Of a DNA stretch of 64,000 nt, positions 13,908 through 28,000 are shown piece after piece. Made by a program: the position numbers and the translations under genes. The stretch lies in the NCBI GenBank assembly GCA_037576195.1, contig JAQZDE010000065.1, positions 1 through 64,000 on the forward strand, given 5' to 3'. The notes beneath the pieces were generated by a model. That model did not search any database, was not told where the DNA came from, and saw nothing but the letters and a program-made list of their open reading frames with translations. The stretch is from Phytoseiulus persimilis (lineage: Eukaryota; Arthropoda; Arachnida; Mesostigmata; Phytoseiidae). The number at the start of each line of letters is the position of its first letter. Positions within the stretch are counted from its first letter, which is position 1.

Positions 13908-14179
13908 TTCTCTTAACTCCAGAAAACACCTCGCGGAACATATCGGAACGACCGAAGCTGGCCAGGAGCCGGCATGGAATGTACTGCGGGAGGTCGGGCA
14001 AGGTTAATCGAAAGTCTGTTGAGGGCCGGAGGCCTGAAAGGTGAAATCAAGAATCCGGAGGGGGCCGGAGAGAAAACATCGGGAGGAGGTGACTCCGGAC
14101 GGGAATGCCGCAGTCAATCTAAAAACCATCCAAAGCAGACAGCAGCAAATGGATGAAAAAACGCTTCCGAAACTTTTTT

Positions 14180-14270
14180 ATTATCTCTCTCTTGTTGTCG
14201 CTGTCGTCGTTATTGCTCTGGTTGTTGTTGCCGTCGTTGGTGAGGTTGCTGTTGTTGTTGCTCGAGGGGA
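14180..14270. repeat. Degenerate GTT/GTC trinucleotide tract
   Basis: Roughly 90 bases are dominated by TTG, GTC and GTT triplets, with long CTC/TTG runs. The tract creates Leu/Val-rich frames on the plus strand and Asn/Asp/Thr-rich frames on the minus strand, so frames here should be ignored as genes. Confidence 0.7.
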
Positions 14271-15218
14271 TCGTAGCGAGCGACCGCGCAGACGGATGGC
14301 GGTGTGACATTCATGACCTGCGTTTTCTTCCGCGAGGGGAAAAACTCTTAGCAAACGAATGAATGGGCGGCCGGAGAACGTCGGTTTTTTTGTCATCCGA
14401 AGAACGAATGCACGACGAAAACGGCTCTCCGGAACGTTTCAAACGGCATCGCCAACGGAAGGAACGGCCGCACTCGCCGCGACTGCGACGACGTTGGAGC
14501 ATCTCAATAAGAAACGCTTCAAGGCCGCGAAAAGCAACAATCACGAAACACCAGAGGTCACGAAGGCGACTTCCAACTTTGGCCGTGCACTAGATTCTCG
14601 CCATCAGGAGCCACAGTCGGGCGACGAGGCAGTTTCTCCGCGAATTCGTTTTTTTTTCCTCCCCGATCCACACTCGGATTCCATCCTACCTCAACGGATG
14701 ATAGCGAGCATTGGAGCCGCTCCGCTGACGGCTCAAAACCGCCGGGAAACTGATGGGCCAGGGACCCGCTCCCTGGGTGGTTGTATCGAGTCAAAAACGT
14801 GTCGTGTCGCGTTGTTATCGCCCTGTTGAGTGAACAAGGTAAATATTTACACAAGCGACCGATCGTGCCCGCCCGCCGAGCTGCTTGCCTTTCTCGTCGG
14901 ATATCTCGTCAAGGGTCCGTCTGCCGGTACATTGGTTCCGCGGCGCATGGATTGGCCACGGCGGTTCAGTGCGTCGACTGCTGGCTGAACAGCACACCTG
15001 TTCTGAAGAATTCGGCTGTATCGTTGACTGATGAGAGAGTGCGATCAGACGAGGGGCATACCGTCTGGCTGACTATCGGGAGGACAGATCCGCCAGCAAT
15101 GGATTATCGCGAAGCGTGGCCCATTGGCCGCTCAGGCCAAACTGGTATTGGTATTCATTGATCTAGATTGGAGCTTTGTGCTCACTTTTCGATTTGTCGC
15201 TTCTGCTGTGTTGACCGA

Positions 15219-15652
15219 GTTCATGACGGTTACAGGCCGGGAGCTCGAAAACCCGGGAGCTCAAAAACCCAGGAGCTCGGAAAAAATCCCGGGAGCTCGA
15301 AAGCCCGGGAGCTCGAGACCCCTCTCCCTCAAATTAGGTTCCGTTCGATCCCAACGAACCTTCTATGCAGAGCCTTCGAGTTCCCGAATAGGAAAGCGAA
15401 CATACTAGGCGGGACATCCAAGCGGATTTGGATACCGATTGTATCTTGATCTCCCTGGGTCGCACTGGGAGATATGTGTGGTACCAATCGCGAGAACCTC
15501 GTGAAACTATTTTCTTGTATCAGCTTCTCCACTCTCTACCCAGAAGGTTCGTTGTGTTCAAATCGGACCCGATTTGGGGGAAAGAGTTTTCGAGATGCCG
15601 GGTTTTCGAGCTCCCGGTTTTTCGAGCTCCCGGTCGCACACCGTTCATGACG
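15219..15652. mobile_element. Non-autonomous inverted-repeat element, Mutator-like
   Basis: A 414-bp segment (15229-15642) is flanked by the same 10 bp, GTTCATGACG, at 15219-15228 and 15643-15652, a convincing target-site duplication. The two ends are inverted copies: the left arm (15229-15363) and right arm (15544-15642) share CGGT near the tip, then repeated CCGGGAGCTCGAAAA units, then an inner match ending CGAACCTT. The left arm carries about five copies of the 16-17-bp unit and the right arm three, in opposite orientation. The roughly 180-bp interior has no transposase. Long inverted repeats with a 9-10 bp duplication are typical of Mutator-like elements; that class assignment is an inference. 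Confidence 0.65.
15237..15320. repeat. Subterminal tandem repeat of CCGGGAGCTCGAAAA units
   Basis: Five imperfect copies of a 16-17-bp unit starting near 15237, 15253, 15269, 15287 and 15304 form the left arm of the inverted-repeat element. Three reverse-oriented copies lie at 15589-15635. Each unit contains GAGCTC, itself a palindrome. Subterminal arrays like this often bind the transposase. Confidence 0.75.
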
Positions 15653-16050
15653 TGGACCGAATTTTTTCGCTGCCTCCGCGTGAGACTCGTGAAGGAACTT
15701 TCGAGGGGGACTACGGAAAGATATTTTCCCGTGGAGACACTGGCGTTTGAGAGCCGTTGGTCGACAAGAGACGGGGCGAGACTACAGGTCTCCGGCCAGT
15801 CGCGGATGTCGTTCAGAGCGCGTTCGTCCCCGTGAAGATCATGACGCTTTGTAGCGATTTTCTGTAACGATCCGAGAAGACCGCGAAATCGACGGCAACG
15901 CACGAAGCTCCGAAGAGGTGCTCTTTCGAAAGCAGAAACACCCTCGTGGGGTCTCATCTGATGCTGTCTGGTCCGGGAAACCGCTATTCAAAGTATGAAA
16001 AGTTTCGGGGAAACTCGATGGGATGGAAACGAGCTCCCCGAGGAGTACCA

Positions 16051-16064
16051 GAGAGAGAGAGAGA
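16051..16064. repeat. (GA) dinucleotide microsatellite
   Basis: Seven GA units. GAGA tracts may bind GAGA-type factors in arthropods, but there is no gene context here. Confidence 0.7.
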
Positions 16065-19000
16065 TCGGAAGAGGTACCACAAGAAAATCCGATGTGAGAT
16101 GATGTTCCATCCGGCCTCAAACAAGCGTTGGGTGGGAATAATTACAAACCACGGGAGATCTTTTCACGTTCGAGGGATCCCCACCACATTTGTCTTCCAG
16201 GAACTGCTCCCACTCAGAATGCGCTCAAATTAAGCGCGAGATCGATTCAGTCAACCACTCTGATCAATGTGCGCTGAAGTCACCTAGAACTGCGCGAACC
16301 GCGTTCTCCCTTCCGCCGTGTCGTCGGCAACCGAATGGAGTGACCGCCGCGTCGCCTTTCGAGCTGTTCTCAGCATGAAATCCTAATGATCATGACGACG
16401 ATAGCGCCGATGTTCATGATGGCCACATCATTCAGAGTGAAAAGCAAAAAGAGAGGTACCTAAACGTCTTTCGATCATCGCGGGCACGCTATACTAAAAC
16501 GATGCTCGCAAGACGATCGCATGGAAGCCTCACCATCGAAGTTATCTTTCTCGTTCCGATTCGCGGTTTCAGTGAAACCCTCGCGCTCCCTGATAATCGT
16601 GTACGTCGGGTACTTTCCGAATTTCTCCAGTGGTACCATTGGAATTTCTCCCTTTGCTCACCTAGTGGGATTAGCCGATTTCACAAGCCGATATTCTCAA
16701 CTTTTTCGGCCTCGTGGATCCGCTGTCAGAAAATTCGCGTTCGCGCTGAACGGATTCTTAGCTTCGCCGATAGTAATGATAATAATTTAGGTAGTTTCCG
16801 CCGGTAAACTTGCGAACAAAACTGAGGGCCAGAGCAGATCTGACAAACGGTTCAGCATCCGAAGAAGCGCGGAAAGCATTCTGATTTCTCAGAGAGTTCC
16901 GTGCAGGAACCACGTCGACATGGCCCGTGCGCCAGAAAAATAGCGAAATCACCGTATGCTCGCTACGTTTCGCGAGGAAGGAGCTGCATTCTGATGAGCA
17001 CATGGAATGACTCGGATGGTCTAAACTCCGAGATTCGAGCACCTACGGTCGTTTCGTAGGGAGATGTGACATGAGCCGCTGGATCGCCTAGCGCAAGTGT
17101 TGATGCGGCATTTGTTGACCTTTCGAATGTTTGCTCATTCTGTAATGTGCTCTTTGTGCGGTGGAGGAGAGGAGGTTATGTTGTCTTAAGAGATGAGCAG
17201 AAAGCGAAAAATTTATCTCGGTGAATGGGAATCTCGTCCCGGGTGTTTACCGAGAGAGGCACCGGCACGCGTCACTCCACCGTAAAAGCCACCCTCCGGC
17301 CTGTCGAACCGAGGCGAAGACATATTCACGCAGCGAGAGGGATGGCGGAGAAGAGGACGGAGGAGAGAAACGGGGAGAATTAATTTTATCGCCAGTTGTT
17401 ACAAGCGTTTACAACCGTTTTGTTGTTTGGTCGGGGTTTGGTGCCTTGGGTGATTACATTGCGGTCGTACATCTTTTTCCCTCGTTCTTCCCCGAATCGC
17501 TCAAGGAAGCGCTCGCATTTCGTAGACTTTTCCGCGGTCTTTTCTCTCCCTTTCGGTTTCTCCTGATTATACCGGGAGACCTTTCAAAGTTTTGATCGCC
17601 ATTTCCGCCCCAGAGACGATGCATGCATGAACGGGATGCGTTCCTCTTCCATACCGACGAACGTCTGTCGTGGACTTCTTCTTGGCGAATATGCTTGTCC
17701 CGTATAACGGGTGAAACGCCGATCATGGGAAGTGATATCTCAACGATCATTCAGCATTCAGAAATTGACACTCGAGCGTCGGTGAAAACGACCCAGCGAG
17801 AGATTCGAAGAATGTGTGTTCGCCTGATCTCACATCATCAAGAACAAGGAGCCGGGAAACATTCCTATAAGTCGTAGTCCGATTCTAAAAGAAGTCTCCC
17901 CGTAAATCCGAGGAAAAATCACCGAATCCGTTGAGCAACTCTCCCGTCCGATCGAATCGCCGAGCTTGCCGCCAAAGATGAGCTCTTGTGGCCCGAATCA
18001 GTCATTGTGCTTTGCGCTCATGCACCAGAACTCAACGTCCGGCGATTCCGAAGAATCGGCGCTAACACTGGCGCTCGTTTCCCTTCATGGCTGTGAGATG
18101 GCGAACTTGACGTGCCACCCTATTTTCTGTGAGATTCCCCAGTCTCCTGCTCGATGTGCAGGTTTTCCAGCTTCAGCTCCAACTTTACATCAGGGTAAGG
18201 GACGCCCGACAGAGCCCTGGGCCTAGAGAACAATCGGAAGCTTTCGATCGACCTTATTCGATCTCTGCGATCTCCGCGATCGAAGCTCAAGGAAACGGAA
18301 CACAACCATGGATATTCCTGATGGTGGAACCGATGTTGTTGCCGCGCTCTAGAGCCGTTGAGTGGGAGATAGTTGTTCTGGGAACAGAACGTTCTCAGAA
18401 AGGCACACTATGCGGATGCCTCGCTAAATCCCCCACTGAGACAGGAATAGCACATGCTGGAACTGAAGACAGCCTATTAGATTGCTTGACAGCTTTCCGA
18501 ACTTGTAGCGTCGGAGCATGTGTGCGTGACCATGGGAAGAAACGGTCAGCTGTGCATTCGAATCCCATGGGAGCGTTGGTATCAGATTTTGAACCAGACT
18601 AGAATTTCGTGGATTCTATTGCGAACGGCTGCGGTACGAGGGAGCCCGCTCCGAATCACAGCCACGGATTCGGAGATATTGATCCCGGCAGTCGTCCACA
18701 GAACTCGGAGAGATTCCCTCGATTTGAATCAGATCTTGACCGTTGCTGGAATGATTCAAAACAGCGGATTTTTTCGTTTCAGAGCTTGATGCTCATCGAA
18801 TCGTTGACGTGAGGCCATTGGCTTCTCCTAGCCGAAGATCCGAACGAGCACCCTAGACGGGAAACGAGTGAGCGAACGAGGAAACCAAGGCGGCTCGAGT
18901 TACCCAATTAGGGACAGAGTCCAATCGGAGGAAGGCCAAGAGGCAGCGAGAACGAAGTTCTCCCCGAGGAACTCCCTCGCTCGGAAGAGGAGAAAAAGTG

Positions 19001-22000
19001 GACGAGAATGCGGAGAGCCGACGAAGCCAATGACGAATCATTCTTTTGAGGAATGACCGGCTGCAAGAGCTTGCTCTGACGACCGGTTCCCCGAGCTCCG
19101 GATCCACGTGACTGCGTCTGAGTGAGCGACTGAGTGCACCTGGAATCTAGCCGAGTCATGCACTCTTCGATAGTGGCCATTTGAGCACCCTATTCTTTAT
19201 CGTTAGAGCGGGATGAATAGTCAGCGGGACGAAGAACTTTTCGATTTGTCCTTCCGCCATAAGCTTTCCGTCCGGAGAGGAGCCGAGGCCGTTGAGGAGA
19301 ATACGCCGAGCTCGAGCGGAGGAACCGAAGTTTTGAAGGGAACAACACCCGGTGGAACCATAAAACGAGCGTAGCCGGCACAGCGAGTGAGTTTCGCCCG
19401 CGATTGTCAATCAAACGAATGGGTTAAAATCACTTAAGAGCAGCTTTCACCGATCCCGCCCATCACCTCTGTAGCGGTTCCTGCCTCTTTCGGAATTCTT
19501 GAACCCTTGCTCCTTCTCCTGGAACTGGAGCTTTCTGCATAGCTCATTTTACGCTCGTTCGTTCGGACGGGGGATCTCCAGGAGCGCTTCCGAGTTTCGG
19601 TCCACTCTCACTCATTTCGATATTCTCCTGAAACGATTCACTCATGCCCTGTCCACCATACTTGGATTCAATTTCCAGTCGGGACGCGCCACTAAACGAA
19701 GGAAGGCCGCTGTTCAACCTCCGGTCAATGACGGCAAAACCCGTAAAGATGAACGACGTTTCGGAGCATTTTCTCCCTCGAGCACGAAGAGCGGAACGAG
19801 ACGCGAGATGAAAGGAGAAGCGGAAAACGACGAAAGCAAAGTAGAGGCAGAGGAAGGAACGGCGAGACCCTCCTCGCCTCTGGTCGCGTCAAAATTCGAA
19901 GAAGAGAAAAGAGGAAAAAATGACAAGCTGCCTTGGTCTAAACAGTCACCACGCTCCACACCAGAGCTCATCGCGCCGAGTTCCCTGAGCAGCGAGCTGC
20001 TTCTGGCAGTGAGAAGACATGGGGTCGAGTCGCATGCCGACCAGCCAGTTGAAGAAGAAGAGCCTCTGGTTTTTCGACACGCACATCTACACAAACTAAA
20101 GACAGTCAGCCATTCTAAAACGGTCCATCAGTCAATCAATCAGATTCCCGCGTCTGTAACGCAACTCAAGCTAAAGAAGTCCTGAACGACGGAAACGTCA
20201 AACGCCTAAAGTACAATGGACGCCCATCAAATTTGTTTGAGTCAACCACGACTCCCTGACGAGATCATAAAACGCGTCAATGAGTCGAACGCATGCCGCG
20301 GACCCGTTCTAACGTGTTCGCTCGCTCAAGGATACCGAAATGAGCGACGTAAGAACCCGCTTTCCCGGCGTTTGCGGGAATTCACAGGAGTGCACGGATT
20401 CCCGCGAACGAGCTTGTCGCTTTATCATCCAGCCGCCGTCGGACCGCGCTCGGCTCGAACACGATTCCAGAGCTTTGGTGGTCGATCGGACGAGCTCCGA
20501 AGTTCATTTGAGCCAAGTCTACATCGCCCTCCAGAGCTGTTCGGACTTTGAAAAGAACCCGGGGTCGTTCCGAGGCTATCCGTCTGACTGCTGGGGAGCA
20601 AGTGAAAGACATCCAGAGAGGGACGGGATCGCCAATATTCAACATCGATAAATCGATGATCTGTTTCGGAGCCACAGATCCGACTTAGTTCTGCCTGGAA
20701 TGCATCCACCTATTCCCGACCCCGCATTACGCAGGTCTGAGGATCGTTCCTCAACTTAACGAATAGAAGCTCCACTCACTTTCTCTCAGGATTCCGCGAC
20801 CGTCGAACTTTTCGTCGTTCGAGCGAGGCTCGATCAACGATTGACGGAAAAATCGACCGCGGCTTCCTCCTCGTCATAGTAGACGTCATTCTCGGAGTCG
20901 ATTGCGTATTTGAGTTCCTTTCGCTCGGGGATCGCCCTCCCCCTCGCGTGTTTCCAACCGAACGCAAATGATCCTTTCAGGGAGTCTCCTTCCCCCGTGA
21001 CTGTGAGTGCTAACCCGTGTCGGAACCGCATGTCTCTCCGCGGGTCGAACGACTTTGAAAACGATGCTGCGCGATCTTATCGCAGAGTGAGTTGAGCCTC
21101 CGGATCTGTCGTATTCACTCGGAGTCATCGAGGGCGGGCTTCGGTGTTGTATTTTTCCGACAACAAGCTGCAAAGAGTCATCGTCTTCAGTGTGCCAGGG
21201 TCAGCGTCGCGAAAGTCGGACGCGTTTGTCGATGACGAGGCTCCAGGGAGAGTCCAACGTTTTGCCTGGCAATCTCCCGACGCAACTCGCTCGTATTGCG
21301 TCGCAGCGTCTCATCAAGAAATCGAACGCTCTTTCAAATCGGAGCTATGGAGGGCGGCGAAGTATTTTCCTCCCTCTGTCCACCCGGTCCACTCGGTACC
21401 CCCGGCCGGCCCTTGAAGAGCTTATCGGGGCGGCCCAGTGTTTACCCCCGATGTCCTAATCTGTGAGGGAACGCCGCTCTACACGAGGGACACCTCCTAT
21501 TCCCAACAAATAGCCATTAATCTCACTTACTACTCGTAGCCATTGGGGTTGCTTGTCGACGAGAGTCTGCCGCCAGTCAGCCAACTTTTACCTTGGGCGC
21601 TGTCTCATGGATGATCGACATAATGCTCCCTCGCGCGCGCCTCTGATGCGATCCAGTCAAGTTTAAGTTTTGGGTGGGCCAGCTTTCCTACGAACGTCCA
21701 AACGAGCATACCTTAAACCAACCAAGCGCCGTGGCCTGGTTGGTCTGAGGAAGCGGAGAGCGCTAGGGAGCCGCAGCCTGAGAGAAAAAAAAACTGAGAA
21801 CGCGACAAGCTTTTCCCACAGACAGGGTGGAGTCCGCGGCAGATTCTCTACACCGCTCGACGAGAAGCTGCCAACTCCCGAATGAAACGATCAACACTGA
21901 TTTCCCGTTGCATTTCCGGGATTCGGGGTGGGAATGGAACTCAGCGACTTTCCGTCAGCCATTTTGTCACTTACGAAAATGCGGCGCAGCGGAACGCGAT

Positions 22001-25000
22001 TAATTTTTTCTTGTGCGCGACTGTTGAAAACCGCGCCCAGCAGTCCGCAGCCTTAACGACCAGTCTCGGTTTTCTCCGTTGGTACATCAATTGAATAACC
22101 GAAGTGGGAAGATTTCTCAAATCTGTCGTCAGCGACGCTGGTCATCTCAATTCATAGCCGCTGCCGCCGAAGTACCCGAGCAATTCGCTTATACAGTTTT
22201 TTTACGACTTCTGGACGCTGCCGGAGCAACAATTGTTGAGTTCGGAACGAGGCCGTCTTTCTGGTAAATCTGAAGGAGAAGAGGAAAGTTTTTCTTCCCG
22301 TCCTGATCCTCCAGCTCTACGGGGACCACCCGCATTGGTCGACGCCACAACATGGTATTCGTGGACGACACAAGCCGCGAGGCTTACGTGTCTGTCCACT
22401 CGGATTTCGGTGGTTTGTTCCAAACATTGCCGCGTCGCTCAAGTGGCGATGCTGCCGTCGGCCGAGCATCCAAACGCGAGACGACTCCGAGCAGGCCAGA
22501 GAGATGGAAACAAGGGAAGAGTTAGACAAAAGTGGGTAGCGCGCAGCTGGCCTAGCAAGTGTTTAACTGCTTGCTCGTGGCGGTTCACTTCCCTCAAACC
22601 ACCAGCAGCTCTGCGTATAATCCTTCCACTACTTCGGCTCACTTTGCCTTTCTTCGATGTCTGCGAGCTCCTACTCTTGAGTAACCGCGGGCCGACCCAT
22701 CCTCAAACCCGAGCTCCCTCACAACTTGAAATGCACCCACCATCGCATCCCCGACTTCCCGTCATGGATCCCGTCAGCAGAAGGTTGGCGTTGCTGCAAA
22801 GTGCGTGAAGATTGCTTTGAGTTTGCTCAACTCGCCTTATTCACCTTCCACTCAGAGAGCTTCCGCAACAATCTCCACTCGGTTTCGCCACGTATGTTAG
22901 TTCATATCGTGAGAAACGCACTGATCGCGCGATGCGAGGGGCTTGAGCATTTCCTGTTAGTGCGCCGTTCGACATTCGAGAAGCGCAAGAATGCGGCTCT
23001 TTGCTAACGCGCTTGTTCGGCATTCGAGGGAACCCGTCCCCAATTCCGGCGCCAATGGGAAAACTTGGGTTCGAAGAAATCAAGGCAAGTTTTGAGTGAC
23101 CGCTCAGTCGTGCCGCAATGCTGAGTTCTTCCAATATTGAGGGAACCCTGTCCAAAATATCATTCATCGATTCATGCTCCCCGAAAGGTACCAGACTCTT
23201 CGCGTGTATGAACAGCCCATCACCGGTTGACATACTGGCGGACCAAATCGGATCTCAGGGAGGAATCCCCGAAAGGTTTCCGTGGCACGCGCCAGCGGGG
23301 AAGCTGACACGCTTCCAGGCAGGCATGCTGCCGACCGAGCTGAGCGGTCCTGACCAAAGCCGCGGCCTCGGACGTTGTTGCCCCGTAGCTCGGTTGAATT
23401 TTAATCACCGTAAGACCGAACTTTTTCAATGAGGGACCACCCCAGATAGACGAATGGGGTGGCGGTCATTTGCATCTGTTGCGCGCGCACCCTTTCTGGA
23501 CACGAATTGCATCGCAGGAGCCGATATGGAACCGTGTGATGCGCGCTTTTTCGGATCATTCTATTTGAGTACATGTTGGAGATCGATATTCAACGCTTCA
23601 CGGTTCGAAACTGCAGACCATCAGGAGAGTTCAGACTCTCGAACCGAAGCGAATGAGACCGGAAGCGCGAACACATGGTCCTGGAATTGTCGCGATGGGG
23701 CAATGAAAGTCATCGTTCGGATGAAGTCCCGATGGGAAAAAAATCCCCAGGCAGCTCCCTGCTGACTAACTTGAAAGCTTCGCGTCGAGGATGTTGTAGA
23801 GCACGTTCTCATGTCTCGAGATTTCTGCCCCAAGGAGTGAATAATAGCATGATCAGGTATTCCAGCCCTACTCCGAGCCGAGGAACACGGATTTGCTCGT
23901 CGTTGGCCGAGAAGCGCACCGAGGTTCGAAAGGGGTGTTTTGCATCCGGAACAAAGTTCTCAAATCCTAAAACATTCCCTCGAAAACTTCCAGAGATCCT
24001 AATTTGCGAATCATTTCCGTTCGTGAGCGTGACCGTTGACGTGAGCCTACGAGGGAACAAAAACTCGTAGAGGTACGGGTCCAACCAGAAGGAAGCGATA
24101 AGATCGGTTCGCGAGAGGATCGCACTTGAATACCCCGGGCTCGATCCGGTATCGCGACGCAAGACATAGAGCCGTGTATTCTCTCCCACTCGAGGCCGAA
24201 CGGCGCTGCGGGAACAGGAAAGTCTCGTTAAAGCCTTCGAAGGTTGGAGCTTCACAAAATGAGGCCCTTCGGCATTGTTCGCGCAGCCGTTGGGGATCTG
24301 AAGGAGGGACATGACACTTCCTCGATGACTTCGTCTTGGAATTTTTGCGTCCGCGCGCACACACTCCCAGATCCACTGAGCACACCCAACGTCGCCGTCC
24401 CCGACATGATCGGTCGGCCGTTTTTATCCGAAGTCAGCGACTGCGCGGCCCATTGAGTAAACCGCGAGATTCGTTCGGACCGAAAAGCCAAGTCTTTCGA
24501 AATCAGTGCTTTCCAGTTCGAGGTTCCCGAGGCGTTTTCGAATTTTTCCTAATTTACTCTCTTGTCGTTTTCCGACCGCTCGAAGAGCCTCAATTCAGAG
24601 AGTTCAATGTGTGCGCCGGTAACGTCATCAAAGCGTGGGGAACTGAGCGTGCGCCGCGAAAAGAGGGTGATCAAGCACATATGGAATGATTCGAATCGAA
24701 ATGGTCTTGCACCGGTGGGTTCCTGTGGCGGTGGCCTCCGCGTCCGCTGCCGAGCATCATCAGAAGTGAATAATTGACATGATAAAGGAAAGTCCGGAAC
24801 CCTCCGGAACAGCCCGCAACCTCTTTGCTCGGTGTCCTGGATCTTTTATTGAATGTCAGAACTGATTTGATTTGACGTGTGTGTTTTGGGTCGGGCGAAG
24901 CTGTCGTTCGTTCGGTACTGCCGCCGTGCAGTGAAAAGAGGGTAAAAACCACCCTGATTGCATCGCAAAATCTATTGCGAGGTAATCAAACTAAGCCACG

Positions 25001-28000
25001 CAAGCTGGATCGATTAGGGTTGACTGAGCGCAGATAATACGCCAGAGGTTGGCACTTCATAACCTTCAATGCGACATGACGTCGTTAGCTCAAAGTTAAT
25101 TAATACATTAGTTCGTTACACTTCTAAACAAAGGCCGCGACTCGCGAACACAGATCGGGAGTTTTTACAAAGCCCGGTCTGAGCACAAACAGCCGCAGCA
25201 GCTCTGGGTCAGCCGAGCCGCGCGAAGAACTCTCGCGTGCATAAGATACAGACTTTCAGCCAAGTGCCGCTCGAGCGATCAGGAGCTGTTGTTGATCGTG
25301 TTCGAAGATCCGTCTGTGGGTCACTGATGCTTTTCACAATGATTTGTCGGGTACGCTGCATGTCGGTGACAACGATCTTTGCGGCTTATGCCGCGTTCTG
25401 TGGTCCACGACCACGGTCGAGCGCCCCCGGCGTATTCCTCGCGCTACGCGCTTGATTCGCCTTGCACTTTCTTCTTTCAATTTCGCTTTGTCCAATTAGC
25501 AACGCGATCATTCACAAAGGGCAACTGCCAGATGAGTCAAATCCGCTGCTTGGGAAGGTCCGGACGTGATGAGTTTTTTTTTTTGTTGTTGTTCTCGTGC
25601 AGTCGTCCGGCCACGCTAACCGTTCTCCAATTTCTTATGCACATAGACGCCAGCCCGAGGCCATGTAGCGTCAAGATTCGAGATCGAGCTCGACAATTAC
25701 GCGAATTCATAATCCAATTGACTTTGTTTTTGTACGTTCCCCGTTTCTCCGTGTGCGCCTCAACTTTTTCTCCGGACGTTCGCGCGAACGGAACCGAATT
25801 CATGTCGAGTCCACATCCCATTGAAGCAGATTTCGCTTGAACGACTATTAGTTACAATGCTCAAGTGAGCGAGTTTTTGATGGCAACTTGTGCGACAAAT
25901 CCTCTGAGGGCCGAACGAATTCATTCCGGTTATTTAAGTTGGCAAGGACGATGTCGATTGAGAAATGTTACAAAATTGTCCTAAAAAACGCCCACTCGAC
26001 CCCTCGAGCGCATGAACACACGCGCACAGACAATAGCCAACCGAATGAAAAACTAAATCCCCCGCCAGCTGTCACCTAAGGCCGGCTTGCTCGCGCTTCG
26101 CACCGATAGTAGACTGAACGAGAGAGAGCAAAATGGAGATAGACGGACGCTGATGGAGATATAGCCAGCCAGCACAAGAGCCAGAGAAGGTGATCCTGTT
26201 CAAGGGAGACATTGCGCCCCCAGAACAACAACTAAAACGGCGAGGGCACAGCGATGCTCGAGTTAATACGAAAATTCCTTTCGGCTCTCTCCCTGGCTAT
26301 ATCTCGAGATCAGTTCTGTGCCCCAAGCCTCGGTGGACTACTTCCAAGTGTTCATCGACGTGGCGGGCGAGCTCGCGAGTTGGCGGGCGGGCGGTCAGCG
26401 GGGATCCCCGAGGCGAGCAGAGATATCGTAAAGCGCGGGCTTTCTGCAAGCCTCCATTGCAAGTAGATGAGGCTTAAAGCGGAGACAGCGGCGAACTTTA
26501 TGAATACAAAGCGACGGCGGTAACAGCGGCACTGTGTCAGAGTTGCTGGGGCGGTCTGCGAGCAACTGCCGCACCGCACACGATCAACACTTGCGCATTG
26601 ACGTTGGTTGGGTCACGGAACACGAGTTTCGAGAACCTGTTGAACAGAGAGTTTCCGAGTGCGCGCGCCTCATTCATAACACGCAACGCATCCCCCTTGC
26701 GTCCAACTTTCGACTTTCGAGCGGCTGCACATCTAGTGAAGTTTACCACTCATGTGGGAATCTTCAAGATCAGAACTCGCAGAATACTTCATTATTTCGT
26801 TGATGCGGTGTTTCCGCCCCGTTCGTTTCCTACAGTCGTTTCAAACTCCCAATCCCAGCGCTCCGGAAGAGCACCGAGCAGAGGTTTGTCCCCTGTGTTG
26901 AAACCCTTTGTCAGCATCACCCCCCCTCCCCGCCCGAGTTCCCCCTCAACGCAGCCGTTCTCCGACCGAACGCCCGAGCCGCCCGACCAGGCTGCCACTC
27001 AGCCAACAAAGTACTGCCAGCCATCTGCCATCGGAACGAAAGGAAGAAAATGTTTGCGCAGTGCTTTAATAACATTAAATCAAGGACCACTTCAATATTA
27101 AACAAGAGGAGGTGATAAGAAGCGGCGACACAGCGAATTCCCTCCATCGGAGCCTCGAGCTTGGTTTCGAAGCCCGGTTTCCGGAAAGCTCGCACTCCGT
27201 TCCAAGTTCCCCGATCTGTCGATTGGTAATACCAGGGAATTCCTATTTTAACTTCGGAAGCTCTCTCATCCGAGCTGGAGCGCGGCGCGGGCTCGGAATC
27301 CCGAACTTCAAACCAATCTGTTTGTTGGGCTAGAGTTCAGTAGAACAAATGCGCTTCCCAGACTAGCAAGCGAAAGAATCGCCCAATGAGCGCTTGACCG
27401 GATTGATGCATGTATGTCGGTTGATGAGCGGATCATTCGCTGCCGCCGTAGTCATATGACACAGGATGAGACGGGATTGGCCATTGTTTCGTAGAGAAGC
27501 CAAGTTCACCTGCACCAGTGATTCACAATGCAGCGGGAAACCGAGCAAAGCCGGGCGATTTGCACGCTCGATCATGTTCTTCTTCTCCGCCACTCACTGC
27601 TTAAAAATACACAAGCAGCCTCCCTCGATGGCTTCACATCGGACCCCTTGCAGAAGCCAGAGCGAACCGCCAGGGAGAGCTTGAGCCAGGGTGACAGACA
27701 GGCAGACAAACCGACGGACGATCAGACAGACGAGCGCCACATACACCAACCCCTGGTCTTTACCATAGCCCTGAGTCCCCCTCTCCTCCCCCCAGGCTCC
27801 CCTCACACACACACCCGCATATGCAAGTAGAATAGGCTGCCGAGATGAGAGTGAGTCACAGTTTAATTTGTAATTGCAACATCGAGTGAAAAGAGAAGCA
27901 GTCCAAAGAAGCAAGGGGTGCCTCTGCCACTGAGCAATGGCTTCGTAGCTTTCAGACAGTGGGTCCTCCGCGAACGGTCAGTTGCGAGCCTCGTATTTTG

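Larger units (their letters stand above)
10219..15218. other. Stretch with simple repeats but no supported gene
   Basis: No frame here has matched splice sites or a known domain. Visible landmarks are GACT/GAGT-rich tetranucleotide tracts around 13361-13390 and 13460-13475, a (CG)8 run at 13892-13907 and a TTG/CTG-rich tract near 14180-14270. A 52-codon plus-strand frame at 13494-13652 has a sensible start and composition but nothing else to support it. Confidence 0.4.

Noticed and set aside
19499..20185. 228-codon Lys/Glu-rich plus-strand frame
   Set aside because: The charged composition follows from a purine-rich tract. A 126-codon antisense frame overlaps it and no family is recognised.
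22841..23429. Two overlapping minus-strand frames (23429-23220 and 23233-22841) that could be one frameshifted gene
   Set aside because: Both look protein-like, but neither has a known domain and there is no GT..AG pair to join them. Frames of this length are expected by chance.
23809..24360. 183-codon minus-strand frame with balanced composition
   Set aside because: No motif or splice support, and a plus-strand frame of 131 codons overlaps it.
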